A DNA stretch of 64,000 nt from contig NZ_AGAV01000006.1 of the NCBI RefSeq assembly GCF_000224785.1, forward strand, positions 1 through 64,000. Direction: 5' to 3'. A program made the translations under genes and the position numbers. The notes beneath the pieces are model-generated. The model worked only from the letters and a program-made list of their open reading frames with translations, made no database searches and was not told where the DNA came from. Position 1 is the stretch's first letter. The number at the start of each line of letters is the position of its first letter. Below are positions 16,561 through 24,978 of this stretch, one piece after another. The stretch is from Lentibacillus jeotgali (lineage in GTDB: Bacteria; Bacillota; Bacilli; Bacillales; Amphibacillaceae).

Positions 16561-16857
16561 TCACGCCATATCCGAAAACCCTTTGAACGTATCAATTTCT
16601 TTTGTTAGGGCAGTTTTCATTTTTTCGCCGCATGCTTTGCTGCAGACTGCAAATAAGCCGTCTTGTCCATTTTTCTTGGCTTCAGAATCAGCTGTTGTAA
16701 CAATCATTGGAACGCTTGTCTGCCGTGAATTTAAATAAACTTGGACAATCTCTCCTTCCTCGTCTGAGTAGTCAATTCCCTCGGCAAACTTAACATCAAT
16801 TGCGTGTAATGGCTCGTTGTCACCGATTTTCTTCATACACCATGCACATCTGAACAT
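16561..16857 (-). CDS. Small CxxC-containing protein of unknown function
   Basis: A 98-residue protein with a leading FRCAWCMKKIG zinc-knuckle-like CxxC and a second cysteine pair CSKACGEK at about residues 71-75, suggesting a four-Cys metal site. The central part is a beta-rich acidic region. No family is recognised. ATG 16857 has GGAGACATCCC (GGAG) upstream. A decayed duplicate lies at 15328-15440, so the family has been copied within this region. A 5' intergenic stretch of about 300 bases separates it from the divergent PTS gene. Confidence 0.65.
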   Translation of the reverse strand: MFRCAWCMKKIGDNEPLHAIDVKFAEGIDYSDEEGEIVQVYLNSRQTSVPMIVTTADSEAKKNGQDGLFAVCSKACGEKMKTALTKEIDTFKGFSDMA

Positions 16858-16973
16858 TTGGGATGTCTCCTTCCGTGATTGAAAAGTACTTATAATGAAT
16901 TACTTTTATTTTAGGGCGCAATGGCGTATTTTTCAATTTCATTCTAAAAAAGTGATTAAAAAAGAACGTACGT

Positions 16974-17002
16974 TTGTGTATAGCTGTGTTTTACTGTATA
17001 AT
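16974..17002 (+). promoter_or_regulatory. Sigma-A promoter for the PTS IIA gene
   Basis: TTGTGT (16974-16979), 17-base spacer, TATAAT (16997-17002). The leader to the start codon is about 160 bases and contains a small ACCAC/GTGGT hairpin just before the ribosome binding site. Confidence 0.6.
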
Positions 17003-17164
17003 GTTTAGTATGCAGTTACAGAGGTAATTTTTCCCAATATCGAATTGATAGTACCGCTGCCGGAAATGTCGATGTCGAGAAAATAAATCATAATCATAGT
17101 ATCTGATCAGGTTATTTGCGTGAAAACAGTGCACCACCAAAATCGTGGTTAAAGGGTGAGACAG

Positions 17165-17617
17165 ATGAACAACACAGAAATTGAAATCTTGAAGCTGGAT
17201 GTATCAACTGACAAAGAAGCACTGAAGTATATGGGGGATTTTCTGGTATTTCAGGGAATTGCTCAGAAGAATTTTCCGGAAAAAGTCATGGAGCGGGAAA
17301 TGGAATTGCCTACCGGATTACCGGCTAAGCCTTATGGCGTTGCCATCCCGCATACAGACCCGGAATTTGTCATCAAGCGCCAGCTCCTGGTAGCTCCGCT
17401 GAAGCGTCCTGTTGTTTTCGCGCAAATGGGAGACTCTGATCAACAGGTGAAGGTCTCGTTTGTGTTTATGCTGGCAGTTCCGGAATCCAGTGAACATTTA
17501 ACACAGATACGGAATTTGTTCACCTGTTTTGAGGACGACCAATTCAATCAGGCACTGGCCGATTGGGATGGGAAGAAATCCTCGCTGAAACGATTAATTC
17601 AATGGTATATAGATGGA
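17165..17617 (+). CDS. PTS sugar transporter EIIA component (galactitol/fructose-type EIIA-2)
   Basis: A 151-residue single EIIA_2 domain. The phosphorylatable histidine lies in YGVAIPHTDPEFV (about residue 62), as in the fructose/mannitol/galactitol EIIA fold. It would accept phosphate from HPr and pass it to a IIB domain. No IIB, IIC or sugar-metabolism gene is adjacent, so it is either a leftover of a PTS operon, a component serving a transporter elsewhere, or regulatory. I start it at ATG 17165 behind AAAGGGTGAG, not at GTG 17156. It has its own promoter and terminator. Confidence 0.82.
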
Positions 17618-17631
17618 TAAATTTTTTGGAA

Positions 17632-17680
17632 GCACAATCGCCCAGCCACGTTTTGTGGACTGGGTGATTGTGCCTTTTCT
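17632..17680 (+). terminator. Strong rho-independent terminator after the PTS IIA gene
   Basis: GCACAATCGCCCAG (17632-17645) pairs with CTGGGTGATTGTGC (17660-17673), followed by CTTTTCTTT. The 14-bp stem contains one mismatch-free GC-rich run (CCCAG/CTGGG). Confidence 0.88.
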
Positions 17681-17847
17681 TTACTCGGAGGAACATATAC
17701 TCCGATGCTTCCGCTTGAATTCAAACAGGATAACATGTTTCGGTCTTGAGAGTACTTATCAATAATTTTTTAGTTTTGCCATACTAGTCGCGTATTTTGG
17801 TACTTCTTTCGGAGAGTCAATAGGTGTAGTTTTGTATAAAATATAAC

Positions 17848-17875
17848 TTGAAAAATTTCATCAATCTTGTATTAT
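17848..17875 (+). promoter_or_regulatory. Sigma-A promoter upstream of nitronate monooxygenase
   Basis: TTGAAA (17848-17853), 16-base spacer, TATTAT (17870-17875). The shared dyad begins 6 bases after the -10 box. Confidence 0.5.
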
Positions 17876-17881
17876 AGTATT

Positions 17882-17899
17882 AAATATTCTGAATATACT
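17882..17899 (+). promoter_or_regulatory. Putative operator shared with the ligase promoter at 39.3 kb
   Basis: AAATATTCTGAATATACT contains a perfect ATATTC-T-GAATAT dyad. It matches 39315-39332 in 16 of 18 positions, at nearly the same distance from the -10 box (6 versus 7 bases). The cognate regulator is unknown. Confidence 0.5.
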
Positions 17900-18218
17900 G
17901 TCCGGTAAGCATGTACTGGAAAGGATGACTTTTAGCCAAAACTGGACGATTAGGGTGTTATCCAGGAAAATGGTTTCGTTACGTTCTGAGTATGTTAAGT
18001 GGAAATATGGAAATAGCTGACAACGGGTCTCATGCCTTTAAATCAAGAAGATACATGCAAGGGGGGACAATAAAGGTTATTAACTTTTCCTATTTTAAAG
18101 CTTGATTACAAGTTTCCGATCAGGTCAAGTAGCTGTCTCTTGGTAATATGGGTGATGAATTATTTGTGATATCGATGACAAAACCAAAATTTAAGTCACT
18201 GAAGGGGGATACAAGTTA

Positions 18219-19199
18219 ATGAGTAAAGAAGTCATTACTGAAATGAAGCAGTCGATGAAACTGCCTGTCATTATGGCGCCGATGTTTTTAGTATCCAATC
18301 CGAAAATGATTATTCAAGCCTGCAAGGCCGGGATAGTCGGTACCTTCCCTGCATTAAATGCCCGGACCGGAGATATTCTGGAAGACTGGATGGTGCAAAT
18401 CACCGAGGAATTGGAACAATTAAAACATAATTCACCAGATCAAATGGCAGCACCATGGGGGATTAATTTTATTACCCACCGTTCAAATAAACGGTATGAA
18501 GAAGATCTTAAGCTGATTAAAAAATATAAGCCTCCTGTTGTGATCACTTCACTGGGGGATCCAAGTCCTGTTGTAAAAATTGCCCATGAATATGGCGGGA
18601 TTGTCTTTTCAGATGTTATTAATATCAAGTTTGCTAAAAAGGCAATTGAAAAGGGAACGGATGGACTTGTTTTGGTATCAAGCGGTGCAGGGGGCCATGG
18701 CGGTGCGCTGAATCCATTTGCATTTCTAAGTGAAGTTCGGGAGTTTTGGGACGGCCCGATCATCCTTGCTGGCGGCATGTCCAAAGGTGAAGATGTATTG
18801 GCTGCGGAAATTCTTGGGGCAGATTTTGTCTATATGGGATCACGGTTTATTCCAGCTATCGAAAGTTCCGCGCAGGATGCTTACAAAGAAATGATTCTTG
18901 ATGCTAACATAGAGGATATCATCTATACGGATGCGTTCAGCGGGGTGAAAGCAAATTATCTTATTCCAAGCATTATCAATGCCGGATTAGATCCACAAAA
19001 ACTGGAGAAAAAAGAAGAAATTAACTTTGACAAGTCAAGCGGGGAATTAAAAGCATGGAAAGACGTCTGGGGTGCAGGTCAAGGTGTTGGCAGCATAAAA
19101 AAAATTCAGTCAGTCTCAGAGATTGTGCGAGAACTTGAAAAATCCTATGAGGATGCGGTGGAGAATATAAGCAAACAGCAAAGCAAGGCGAGATTATAA
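18219..19199 (+). CDS. Nitronate monooxygenase (2-nitropropane dioxygenase family)
   Basis: A 326-residue FMN-dependent TIM-barrel enzyme. Family marks include PVIMAPMFLVSNPKMI near the N terminus, the phosphate/FMN loop with VSSGAGGHGGALNP (about residues 147-160; catalytic His in GGHGG), and AGGMSKGEDVLAAEILGADFVYMGSRF (about 184-210). It oxidises propionate 3-nitronate or other alkyl nitronates to aldehydes/acids plus nitrite. Some members in catabolic operons act as enoyl or quinone reductases, so substrate is uncertain. ATG 18219 follows AAGGGGG. It is monocistronic, with its own promoter and a strong terminator. Confidence 0.88.
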   Translation: MSKEVITEMKQSMKLPVIMAPMFLVSNPKMIIQACKAGIVGTFPALNARTGDILEDWMVQITEELEQLKHNSPDQMAAPWGINFITHRSNKRYEEDLKLIKKYKPPVVITSLGDPSPVVKIAHEYGGIVFSDVINIKFAKKAIEKGTDGLVLVSSGAGGHGGALNPFAFLSEVREFWDGPIILAGGMSKGEDVLAAEILGADFVYMGSRFIPAIESSAQDAYKEMILDANIEDIIYTDAFSGVKANYLIPSIINAGLDPQKLEKKEEINFDKSSGELKAWKDVWGAGQGVGSIKKIQSVSEIVRELEKSYEDAVENISKQQSKARL

Positions 19200-19220
19200 G
19201 AATAGTAAACAAGCATTTAT

Positions 19221-19258
19221 TGAGGCAGGGATGATTCGTCATTTCTGTCTCATTTTTT
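19221..19258 (+). terminator. Rho-independent terminator after nitronate monooxygenase
   Basis: Thirteen-pair stem with a TTCG tetraloop (arms 19222-19234 and 19239-19251, some G-T pairs) followed by ATTTTTT. Confidence 0.9.
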
Positions 19259-19349
19259 GTTGCACAGTTAAATTTTGTATCAATTTGATTGACTCATAAT
19301 CAAATAGTTTTCAAACTAATACATCTAATTGAAAAATTTAAAAATTAAT

Positions 19350-19378
19350 TTGACCTATCAGAATCTTTCCATTACAAT
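19350..19378 (+). promoter_or_regulatory. Sigma-A promoter of the short-chain beta-oxidation operon
   Basis: TTGACC (19350-19355), 17-base spacer, TACAAT (19373-19378), about 63 bases before the first start codon. A palindrome at 19405-19421 follows the expected start point. Confidence 0.72.
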
Positions 19379-19404
19379 TTAATTAACCAAAATACAGAAT
19401 AATT

Positions 19405-19421
19405 ATTCCGTTATACGGAAT
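19405..19421. promoter_or_regulatory. Palindromic operator in the CoA transferase leader
   Basis: ATTCCGT-TAT-ACGGAAT, a perfect 7+3+7 dyad located about 20-36 bases after the predicted transcription start and before the ribosome binding site. A repressor bound here would block elongation. The IclR-type protein encoded at the end of the operon region (24979-25749) is a plausible ligand-responsive binder (inference). Confidence 0.6.
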
Positions 19422-19441
19422 TAAATCGAGGAGGTGTATGA

Positions 19442-20122
19442 ATGAATAAATTAATTACTCCCAGTGAAGTCCTTAAATACATTGATAACGAAGATACTTT
19501 ATTAGTCGGTGGATTTGGCTTATCAGGTACACCACTTACCTTACTTGATGAAATTGCTGAATCAGGTAAGAAAGATTTGACTATAGTAAGCAATAATTTG
19601 GGAGAGCCGGCAAAAGGACTGGGAAAATTACTTTTGGCTGGTTGCTTAAAAAAGGCAGTAGGCACTTATTTCACAACTAATCGAGATGCTGTGTCGGCTT
19701 GGAATGCGGGTGAATTAGAAATTGATCTGATCCCCCAAGGGACACTTGCTGAGGCAATTCGCAGTGCTGGTGCCGGAATTGGTGGTTTTTACACGAAAAC
19801 GGCAGTTGGAACAAAAATAGCAGAGGGAAAAGAAGAAAAAATTATCGATGGTGAAAGATATCTCTTAGAAAAAGCAATAAAAGGTGATGTATCTCTTATA
19901 AAAGCTTTGAAGGCGGATTCATTAGGGAACTTGATTTATGACCACACGGCAAGGAATTTCAATCCTGTCATGGCTACTGCAAGTGAGATTGTCATCGCAG
20001 AGGCTGATGAAATTGTAGATGAAATCCCACCCTCCGAAATAGTGACGCCTCATATATATGTTGATTATCTGGTGAAAAACAAATATGTAAAAAAGGGAGG
20101 TGTTTATGTTGAGCGAGTCTGA
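19442..20122 (+). CDS. 3-oxoacid/short-chain acyl CoA-transferase, alpha subunit
   Basis: A 226-residue subunit A of the family I CoA transferases (ScoA/AtoD type), full length. The CoA-binding glycine loop is seen in LVGGFGLSGTPLTLLDEI (residues 20-37), and GAGIGGFYTKTAVGT (about 117-131) is typical. With subunit B it moves CoA from succinyl- or acetyl-CoA to short-chain acids such as acetoacetate or butyrate. First gene of a six-gene operon. ATG 19442 follows GAGGAGGTG. Its end overlaps the beta subunit gene. Confidence 0.92.
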   Translation: MNKLITPSEVLKYIDNEDTLLVGGFGLSGTPLTLLDEIAESGKKDLTIVSNNLGEPAKGLGKLLLAGCLKKAVGTYFTTNRDAVSAWNAGELEIDLIPQGTLAEAIRSAGAGIGGFYTKTAVGTKIAEGKEEKIIDGERYLLEKAIKGDVSLIKALKADSLGNLIYDHTARNFNPVMATASEIVIAEADEIVDEIPPSEIVTPHIYVDYLVKNKYVKKGGVYVERV

Positions 20123-20771
20123 TCGCATTAAAATAGCCAAAAGAGTTGCAGAAGGGCTTGAAGATGGCGCATTTGTCAACCTTGGTGTTGGAATACCTAC
20201 ATTAATTCCCGACTACCTAAAAGGTAAGCAGGTTTTTCTCCAGTCTGAGAATGGTTTACTCGGAATCGGCCCTACGCCAGACGAAAAGAATATAAACATG
20301 GATTTAATTAGTGCTGGAAAGAAACCGATTACAATGGATAAAGGCGCGTCATTGTTTGACAGTTCGGATGCTTTTGCGATGATACGAGGCGGACATGTGG
20401 ATGTTGCCGTTTTAGGTGCTCTGCAGGTAGGCCATTATGGAGAAATTGCCAATTGGGCTGTCCCTGGGAAAACGATTCTGGGAGTTGGTGGTGCAATGGA
20501 TTTGGTAGCTGGTGTTAAAAAGATTATTCTGGCCTCGACTCATCAGTCAAAAAATGGAAATCCCAAACTGATAGATAAATTAACTTTTCCAAGCAGCGGT
20601 GCTAGAAAGGCAGATATGCTGGTTACCGAGCATGCTGTATTTAAATTTACATATGATGGCCCAGAGTTGGTTGAAATATTATCAGATATTTCAATTGGAG
20701 AATTGAGAAAAATTACGGGCACAGAATTCAAAGAAAAAATCACTACATCAGAGGGGAAGGAGACTTGTTAA
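20106..20771 (+). CDS. 3-oxoacid/short-chain acyl CoA-transferase, beta subunit
   Basis: A 221-residue subunit B. The catalytic glutamate lies in the conserved QSENGLLGIGP (about residues 44-54), and the GAMDLVAGVKKIILAST segment is typical of ScoB/AtoA. I place the start at ATG 20106, with GGGAGG 5 bases upstream, inside the end of the alpha subunit gene (17-base overlap, translational coupling). It ends in a TAATG overlap with the next gene. The downstream dehydrogenase, crotonase and acyl-CoA dehydrogenase suggest butyrate or similar acid activation. Confidence 0.92.
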   Translation: MLSESDRIKIAKRVAEGLEDGAFVNLGVGIPTLIPDYLKGKQVFLQSENGLLGIGPTPDEKNINMDLISAGKKPITMDKGASLFDSSDAFAMIRGGHVDVAVLGALQVGHYGEIANWAVPGKTILGVGGAMDLVAGVKKIILASTHQSKNGNPKLIDKLTFPSSGARKADMLVTEHAVFKFTYDGPELVEILSDISIGELRKITGTEFKEKITTSEGKETC

Positions 20772-21616
20772 TGAACCAAGTAACTGTCGTAGGTTCAGGC
20801 GTGATGGGAAAAGGAATCGCTTATACTTTTGCCATTTCCGGATTCAAAGTTTACGTAAATGACGTAAAAGAAGATATCCTTCAAAAATCGAAAATAGATA
20901 TTGAACAACTGCTGGAGGGCAGTTTTAAAAAAGGGTTTATAGAAGAAACAGTCTATCAGCAAGCGAAAGATAACCTTCAATTTGATACGAAACTGGAAAC
21001 AGCAGTCAAGAATTCTGACATCGTAGTGGAGGCTGTGTTGGAAAATATAGACTTGAAGATTCAGGTCTTTCAACAGCTGGATAAAATTTGTAAGCCTGAG
21101 GCAATCTTGGCTACAAATACTTCAACAATGAGCCCGACGGAAATTGGGGCACAAACAAGTAGAGCCAACAAAGTAGTAGCGATGCATTTCTTTAATCCCG
21201 TTCATAAAATGAAGCTGATTGAGGTGATCCGCGGGCTTGATACATCGGATGAAACGGTTAGAAAAGTAAAGGAAGTTTCAAAGCGATTAAATAAAGAAGC
21301 AGTCGAAATAAATGAGTTTCCTGGGTTTGCTACTTCAAGAATGAATTGTCTCATCGGGAATGAGGCAATGAACATGTTAATGGAGGGGGTGGCAAGTGCA
21401 GAGGATATTGATAAGGCGATGAAGCTTGGGCTAAATCATCCGATGGGACCACTGGAATTGGCTGATTTGGTCGGGTTGGATTCAAGACTACGCAACATGG
21501 AATACTTGCATGAAACGCTAGGTGAAAAGTACCGACCATCACCAATCCTATTAAAATATGTAAAAGCTGGAAGACTTGGTAAGAAAAGCGGTAGCGGCTT
21601 TTATAAATACTCATAA
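20771..21616 (+). CDS. 3-hydroxybutyryl-CoA dehydrogenase (3-hydroxyacyl-CoA dehydrogenase)
   Basis: A 281-residue NAD-dependent enzyme of the short (about 280-residue) Hbd/PaaH type. It has the Rossmann motif GSGVMGKGIAYTFAISG, the catalytic-His motif MHFFNPVHKMKLIEVI (about 137-152), and a C-terminal domain with NEFPGFATSRMN and GLNHPMGPLELADLVGLD. It oxidises (S)-3-hydroxybutyryl-CoA to acetoacetyl-CoA. The start ATG 20771 shares one base with the CoA transferase stop. The next gene starts 14 bases after its stop. Confidence 0.92.
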   Translation: MNQVTVVGSGVMGKGIAYTFAISGFKVYVNDVKEDILQKSKIDIEQLLEGSFKKGFIEETVYQQAKDNLQFDTKLETAVKNSDIVVEAVLENIDLKIQVFQQLDKICKPEAILATNTSTMSPTEIGAQTSRANKVVAMHFFNPVHKMKLIEVIRGLDTSDETVRKVKEVSKRLNKEAVEINEFPGFATSRMNCLIGNEAMNMLMEGVASAEDIDKAMKLGLNHPMGPLELADLVGLDSRLRNMEYLHETLGEKYRPSPILLKYVKAGRLGKKSGSGFYKYS

Positions 21617-21630
21617 AGAGGAGGAATTAG

Positions 21631-22413
21631 ATGAGCCAGGAAGGAAATGTACGTATCAAAAAGGAAGGGGGCATGTTCTGGTTGACATTGAACCGGCCGG
21701 GAGCCCGTAATGCCCTGGATACAGCGATGCTGTCGGAAATTGGGCAGGCAATCGATGAAGCTGAAAGGGACGATACGATAAAAGTAGTAATGGTGAAAGG
21801 AGAAGGGGAAAAATCTTTTGCTTCAGGAGCAGATATAAAACAGTTATATGACAAACAACCGCTTGAAGCATTATTACCTGGTATGCAAGCGCTTTACGAC
21901 AAAATTGAAAGCTTAAACAAGGCTACGATCGCATTAGTTGACGGCTATGCATTAGGTGGCGGTTGTGAGTTGGCGATGGCTTGTGACATACGTATTGCTT
22001 CCAAAAAAGCAAAATTCGGCCTTCCGGAACTGAACTTAGGAATCATTCCGGGGGCAGGCGGAACACAGCGTATGGCAAGAATGATTGGAAAAGGCAGAAC
22101 ACTGGATATGATATTGACTGGAAAAATGATTGATGGCCGGGAAGCTGAGCGAATTGGTTTAGTGAACTATTTCGTTCAGGAGGAGGAAAGTTTAATAGAT
22201 AAAGCAAAAACGGTCGCAGGAGAAATTTTGAAAAAAGGTCCTGTTGCCATCCAGATTGCGAAAATGGCTGTTCATAAGGGATATGATATGGATGAAGGAA
22301 CAGCAATGTGGCTGGAAAAGCTGTCACAGGCAGTTGTTTTTGGAACAGAAGATAAAAAAGAAGGAACAAAGGCATTTATTGAGAAACGAAAAGCTAAATT
22401 CCAAAACAGATAA
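21631..22413 (+). CDS. Enoyl-CoA hydratase/isomerase (crotonase)
   Basis: A 260-residue crotonase-fold protein. The oxyanion-hole segments are visible (FASGADIKQL about residues 69-78 and GGGCELAMACD about 109-119), as are both catalytic glutamates of hydratases (E in PELNLGIIPGAGG region, about 132 and nearby). It hydrates crotonyl-CoA to 3-hydroxybutyryl-CoA. ATG 21631 follows GAGGAGG. Position between the 3-hydroxyacyl-CoA dehydrogenase and acyl-CoA dehydrogenase supports the role. Confidence 0.92.
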   Translation: MSQEGNVRIKKEGGMFWLTLNRPGARNALDTAMLSEIGQAIDEAERDDTIKVVMVKGEGEKSFASGADIKQLYDKQPLEALLPGMQALYDKIESLNKATIALVDGYALGGGCELAMACDIRIASKKAKFGLPELNLGIIPGAGGTQRMARMIGKGRTLDMILTGKMIDGREAERIGLVNYFVQEEESLIDKAKTVAGEILKKGPVAIQIAKMAVHKGYDMDEGTAMWLEKLSQAVVFGTEDKKEGTKAFIEKRKAKFQNR

Positions 22414-22431
22414 AGTAGGAGGGACATCATA

Positions 22432-23592
22432 GTGGATTTTAATTTACCAGAGGAAATTGAATTTTTACGTGAAAACGTACGAAAGTTTGTAAAAGATGAG
22501 GTCGAACCAGTTGCAATGGACATTGAAGAAAATAATGAAATTCCGGAAAAAATAATCAAACAGTCCAAAGAAATGGGGTTATTCAGCTTAAGCATCCCAG
22601 AAGAATACGGCGGACTCGGTCTTGATATGGTGGGCAAGTCAGCTATATTTGAAGAACTTGGAAAAACACACAATGGATTCACAACGCTGATAGGTGCGCA
22701 TAATGGTATCGGCAGTGCTGGCATTGTCGAGCTTGGGAATGAAGAACAAAAACAGAAATACCTGCCGAAAATGGCAACTGGAGAATGGATTGGTGCTTTT
22801 GCATTGACTGAGCCTACTGCAGGATCGAATGCAGCCAACCTGAAAACAACCGCTGAGAAAAAGGGAGATAAATATATAATTAATGGTTCCAAGCATTACA
22901 TTACAAATGCAGTTGATGCTAACGTATTTACTGTTATGGCAGTTACAGATTCTTCTAAAGGAGCCAAGGGCATCACGTCATTCATTGTTGAGAAGGATTT
23001 TCCTGGTTTTACCTTAGGAAACGTTGAAGAGAAAATGGGACTTCGGGGTTCACATTCTGCTGAACTGTTTTTTGAAGATATGGAAGTTCCTACTGAAAAT
23101 GTGCTTGGTGAAGAAGGGCAGGGATATGTAAATGCACTGAAGATTTTAGCAAATGGACGTGCCGGTCTCGCCGCACGGAATCTGGGTTCATGCGATAAAC
23201 TATTGGAGCATTGTTTAAGCTATGCCAACGAACGAGAACAGTTCGGAAAGCCGCTCTTGGAAATCCAAACCGTACAAAATATGCTCGCTGATATCAGCCT
23301 GCAAATTGAAACCTTGCGTTCACTTACTTATCGTGTCGCATGGATGACAGATCAAAAACAAAGAGTCGTGAAAGAAGCGGCTATTGCAAAACTATATGGC
23401 TCGGAAGTCTACAATAATATAGCTGACCTTGCTGTTCAGATTCATGGTGGTATCGGTTATATGAAGGACTATCCAATTGAACGGTATTATCGCGATGCAC
23501 GTATTACCAAAATCTATGAAGGTACATCAGAGATTCAGCGTAATATTATCTCAGGTGAGTTAATTCGTGAATTGAAAAGAAAGGAAGGATAG
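22432..23592 (+). CDS. Short-chain (butyryl-type) acyl-CoA dehydrogenase
   Basis: A 386-residue FAD enzyme of standard ACAD length. Features in order: N-terminal helical domain (1-115), FAD/substrate motif FALTEPTAGSNAANLKTTA (about 122-140), beta domain, and C-terminal helices with IHGGIGYMKDYPIERYYRDARI and the catalytic Glu in IYEGTSEIQRN (about 364). Electrons go to ETF (encoded at 37.0-38.7 kb). GTG 22432 with TAGGAGGG upstream is the start. It is tightly packed with the thiolase gene (1 base). Confidence 0.93.
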   Translation: MDFNLPEEIEFLRENVRKFVKDEVEPVAMDIEENNEIPEKIIKQSKEMGLFSLSIPEEYGGLGLDMVGKSAIFEELGKTHNGFTTLIGAHNGIGSAGIVELGNEEQKQKYLPKMATGEWIGAFALTEPTAGSNAANLKTTAEKKGDKYIINGSKHYITNAVDANVFTVMAVTDSSKGAKGITSFIVEKDFPGFTLGNVEEKMGLRGSHSAELFFEDMEVPTENVLGEEGQGYVNALKILANGRAGLAARNLGSCDKLLEHCLSYANEREQFGKPLLEIQTVQNMLADISLQIETLRSLTYRVAWMTDQKQRVVKEAAIAKLYGSEVYNNIADLAVQIHGGIGYMKDYPIERYYRDARITKIYEGTSEIQRNIISGELIRELKRKEG

Positions 23593-23593
23593 T

Positions 23594-24781
23594 ATGCAAG
23601 AATCCTATATTATAGGCTCTGTGCGTACAGCAGTCGGGAAAATGGGAGGATCACTGAAAAATGTTACATCTGATTACTTGGGAGAGGAAGTGATCCGGGA
23701 AGTGTTGACCCGGTTCGGACCTGAAGTGAATGTGGATGAAGTCATTCTGGGACAGGCCAAGCAAAATCAGGACCATTCAAACGTTGCAAGAGTTGCAGCA
23801 TTGCGGGCAGATTTGCCGGAAACTGTCAGTGGATACACGGTGCATAGACAATGCGGTTCAGGTTTGCAGGCAATCAATAATGCCGATATGCAACTCAAAC
23901 TTGGGTTTTCTGATGTTATTATTGCGGGCGGTTCCGAAAGCATGAGCACTGCTCCCTTCTATTTGAGAAATGCACGTTATGGCTACAATGCCGGAAATGG
24001 CGCATTGGTGGACCCAAATACAGAAAGTCAGCCGGGTTCACAGCCAAGAGATGTATATGGCGACTTGACAATGGGACTGACTGCCGAGAATCTTGCTGAG
24101 AAGTATAGTATATCCAGGGAGGAACAGGATGAGTTTGCTCATCGCAGTCAAGTATTGGCAGATAAAGCAATCAACGAAGGAAGATTCAAAGATGAAATTG
24201 TACCTTATGAAGTGAAAGAGCGAAAAAATACGTTCACTTTTGATACAGATGAGCACCCAAGACTTACCTCTCCGGAAAAGTTGGCAAAACTTCCGGCCGT
24301 GTTTAAAGAAGGTGGGAGCGTCACCCCTGGTAATGCTAGTGGACGAAATGATGGGGCGGCTGCGCTTTTAATGATGAATAAGGAAAAGGCAGATTACTAT
24401 GGTCTGAAGCCAAAAGCGAAAATTATTGCGCAGGCTGTAAGTGGCGTTTCACCGGACATAATGGGAATTGGCCCTGTGGAATCGACAAAAAAAGTTTTAG
24501 AACAGGGTGGCCTCTCATTGGATGATATTGGACTTGTGGAATTAAATGAGGCATTTGCGGCGCAGTCGATTGCAGTTATCCGGGAATTAGGCCTGGATTT
24601 GGATCGGGTTAATGTAAATGGCGGTGCCATTGCACTGGGACATCCGATAGGGGCTACTGGTGCAATTATCACCACGAAATTGCTTTATGAAATGGAAAGA
24701 ATAGGAGAAAAATATGGGCTTGTCACACTTTGCATTGGTGGGGGTCAAGGTATTTCAAGTATAATTGAATATCTGGAATGA
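23594..24781 (+). CDS. Acetyl-CoA C-acetyltransferase (thiolase II)
   Basis: A 395-residue thiolase. The acyl-accepting cysteine is in RQCGSGLQAI (about residue 88), the His in GHPIGATGA (about 351), and the second Cys in CIGGGQG (about 381). The NEAFAAQ motif is present. It cleaves acetoacetyl-CoA to two acetyl-CoA, completing the C4 pathway of this operon. It is the last gene, followed by a hairpin. Confidence 0.94.
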   Translation: MQESYIIGSVRTAVGKMGGSLKNVTSDYLGEEVIREVLTRFGPEVNVDEVILGQAKQNQDHSNVARVAALRADLPETVSGYTVHRQCGSGLQAINNADMQLKLGFSDVIIAGGSESMSTAPFYLRNARYGYNAGNGALVDPNTESQPGSQPRDVYGDLTMGLTAENLAEKYSISREEQDEFAHRSQVLADKAINEGRFKDEIVPYEVKERKNTFTFDTDEHPRLTSPEKLAKLPAVFKEGGSVTPGNASGRNDGAAALLMMNKEKADYYGLKPKAKIIAQAVSGVSPDIMGIGPVESTKKVLEQGGLSLDDIGLVELNEAFAAQSIAVIRELGLDLDRVNVNGGAIALGHPIGATGAIITTKLLYEMERIGEKYGLVTLCIGGGQGISSIIEYLE

Positions 24782-24784
24782 CAA

Positions 24785-24815
24785 AAATGGCTGGTATTTA
24801 ATTTGCCAGCCATTT
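24785..24815 (+). terminator. Terminator-like hairpin after the thiolase gene
   Basis: AAATGGCTGG (24785-24794) pairs with CCAGCCATTT (24806-24815), loop 11 bases. The tail is GTAAGATAAAC rather than a T-run, so efficiency may be modest. It starts 3 bases after the stop. Confidence 0.65.
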
Positions 24816-24978
24816 GTAAGATAAACACAGCATCTATTGATTTTTTGATTCTTTTTACTTTAATTTAAAGTTAATATAAGTAGAATGCATATTTCACATT
24901 TTGGAATAAAAGATATCTGTATGAATTTGAAAGCCAATGAATTAATCTAGACATATTTAAGGTGGAGAATGATCGTAA

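Larger units (their letters stand above)
17681..18218. other. Long non-coding leader region of the nitronate monooxygenase gene
   Basis: No gene was found. It holds a promoter (17848-17875), a dyad at 17882-17899 shared with the acyl-CoA ligase at 39.4 kb, and a leader of about 340 bases. I saw no recognisable riboswitch fold in that leader. Confidence 0.5.
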
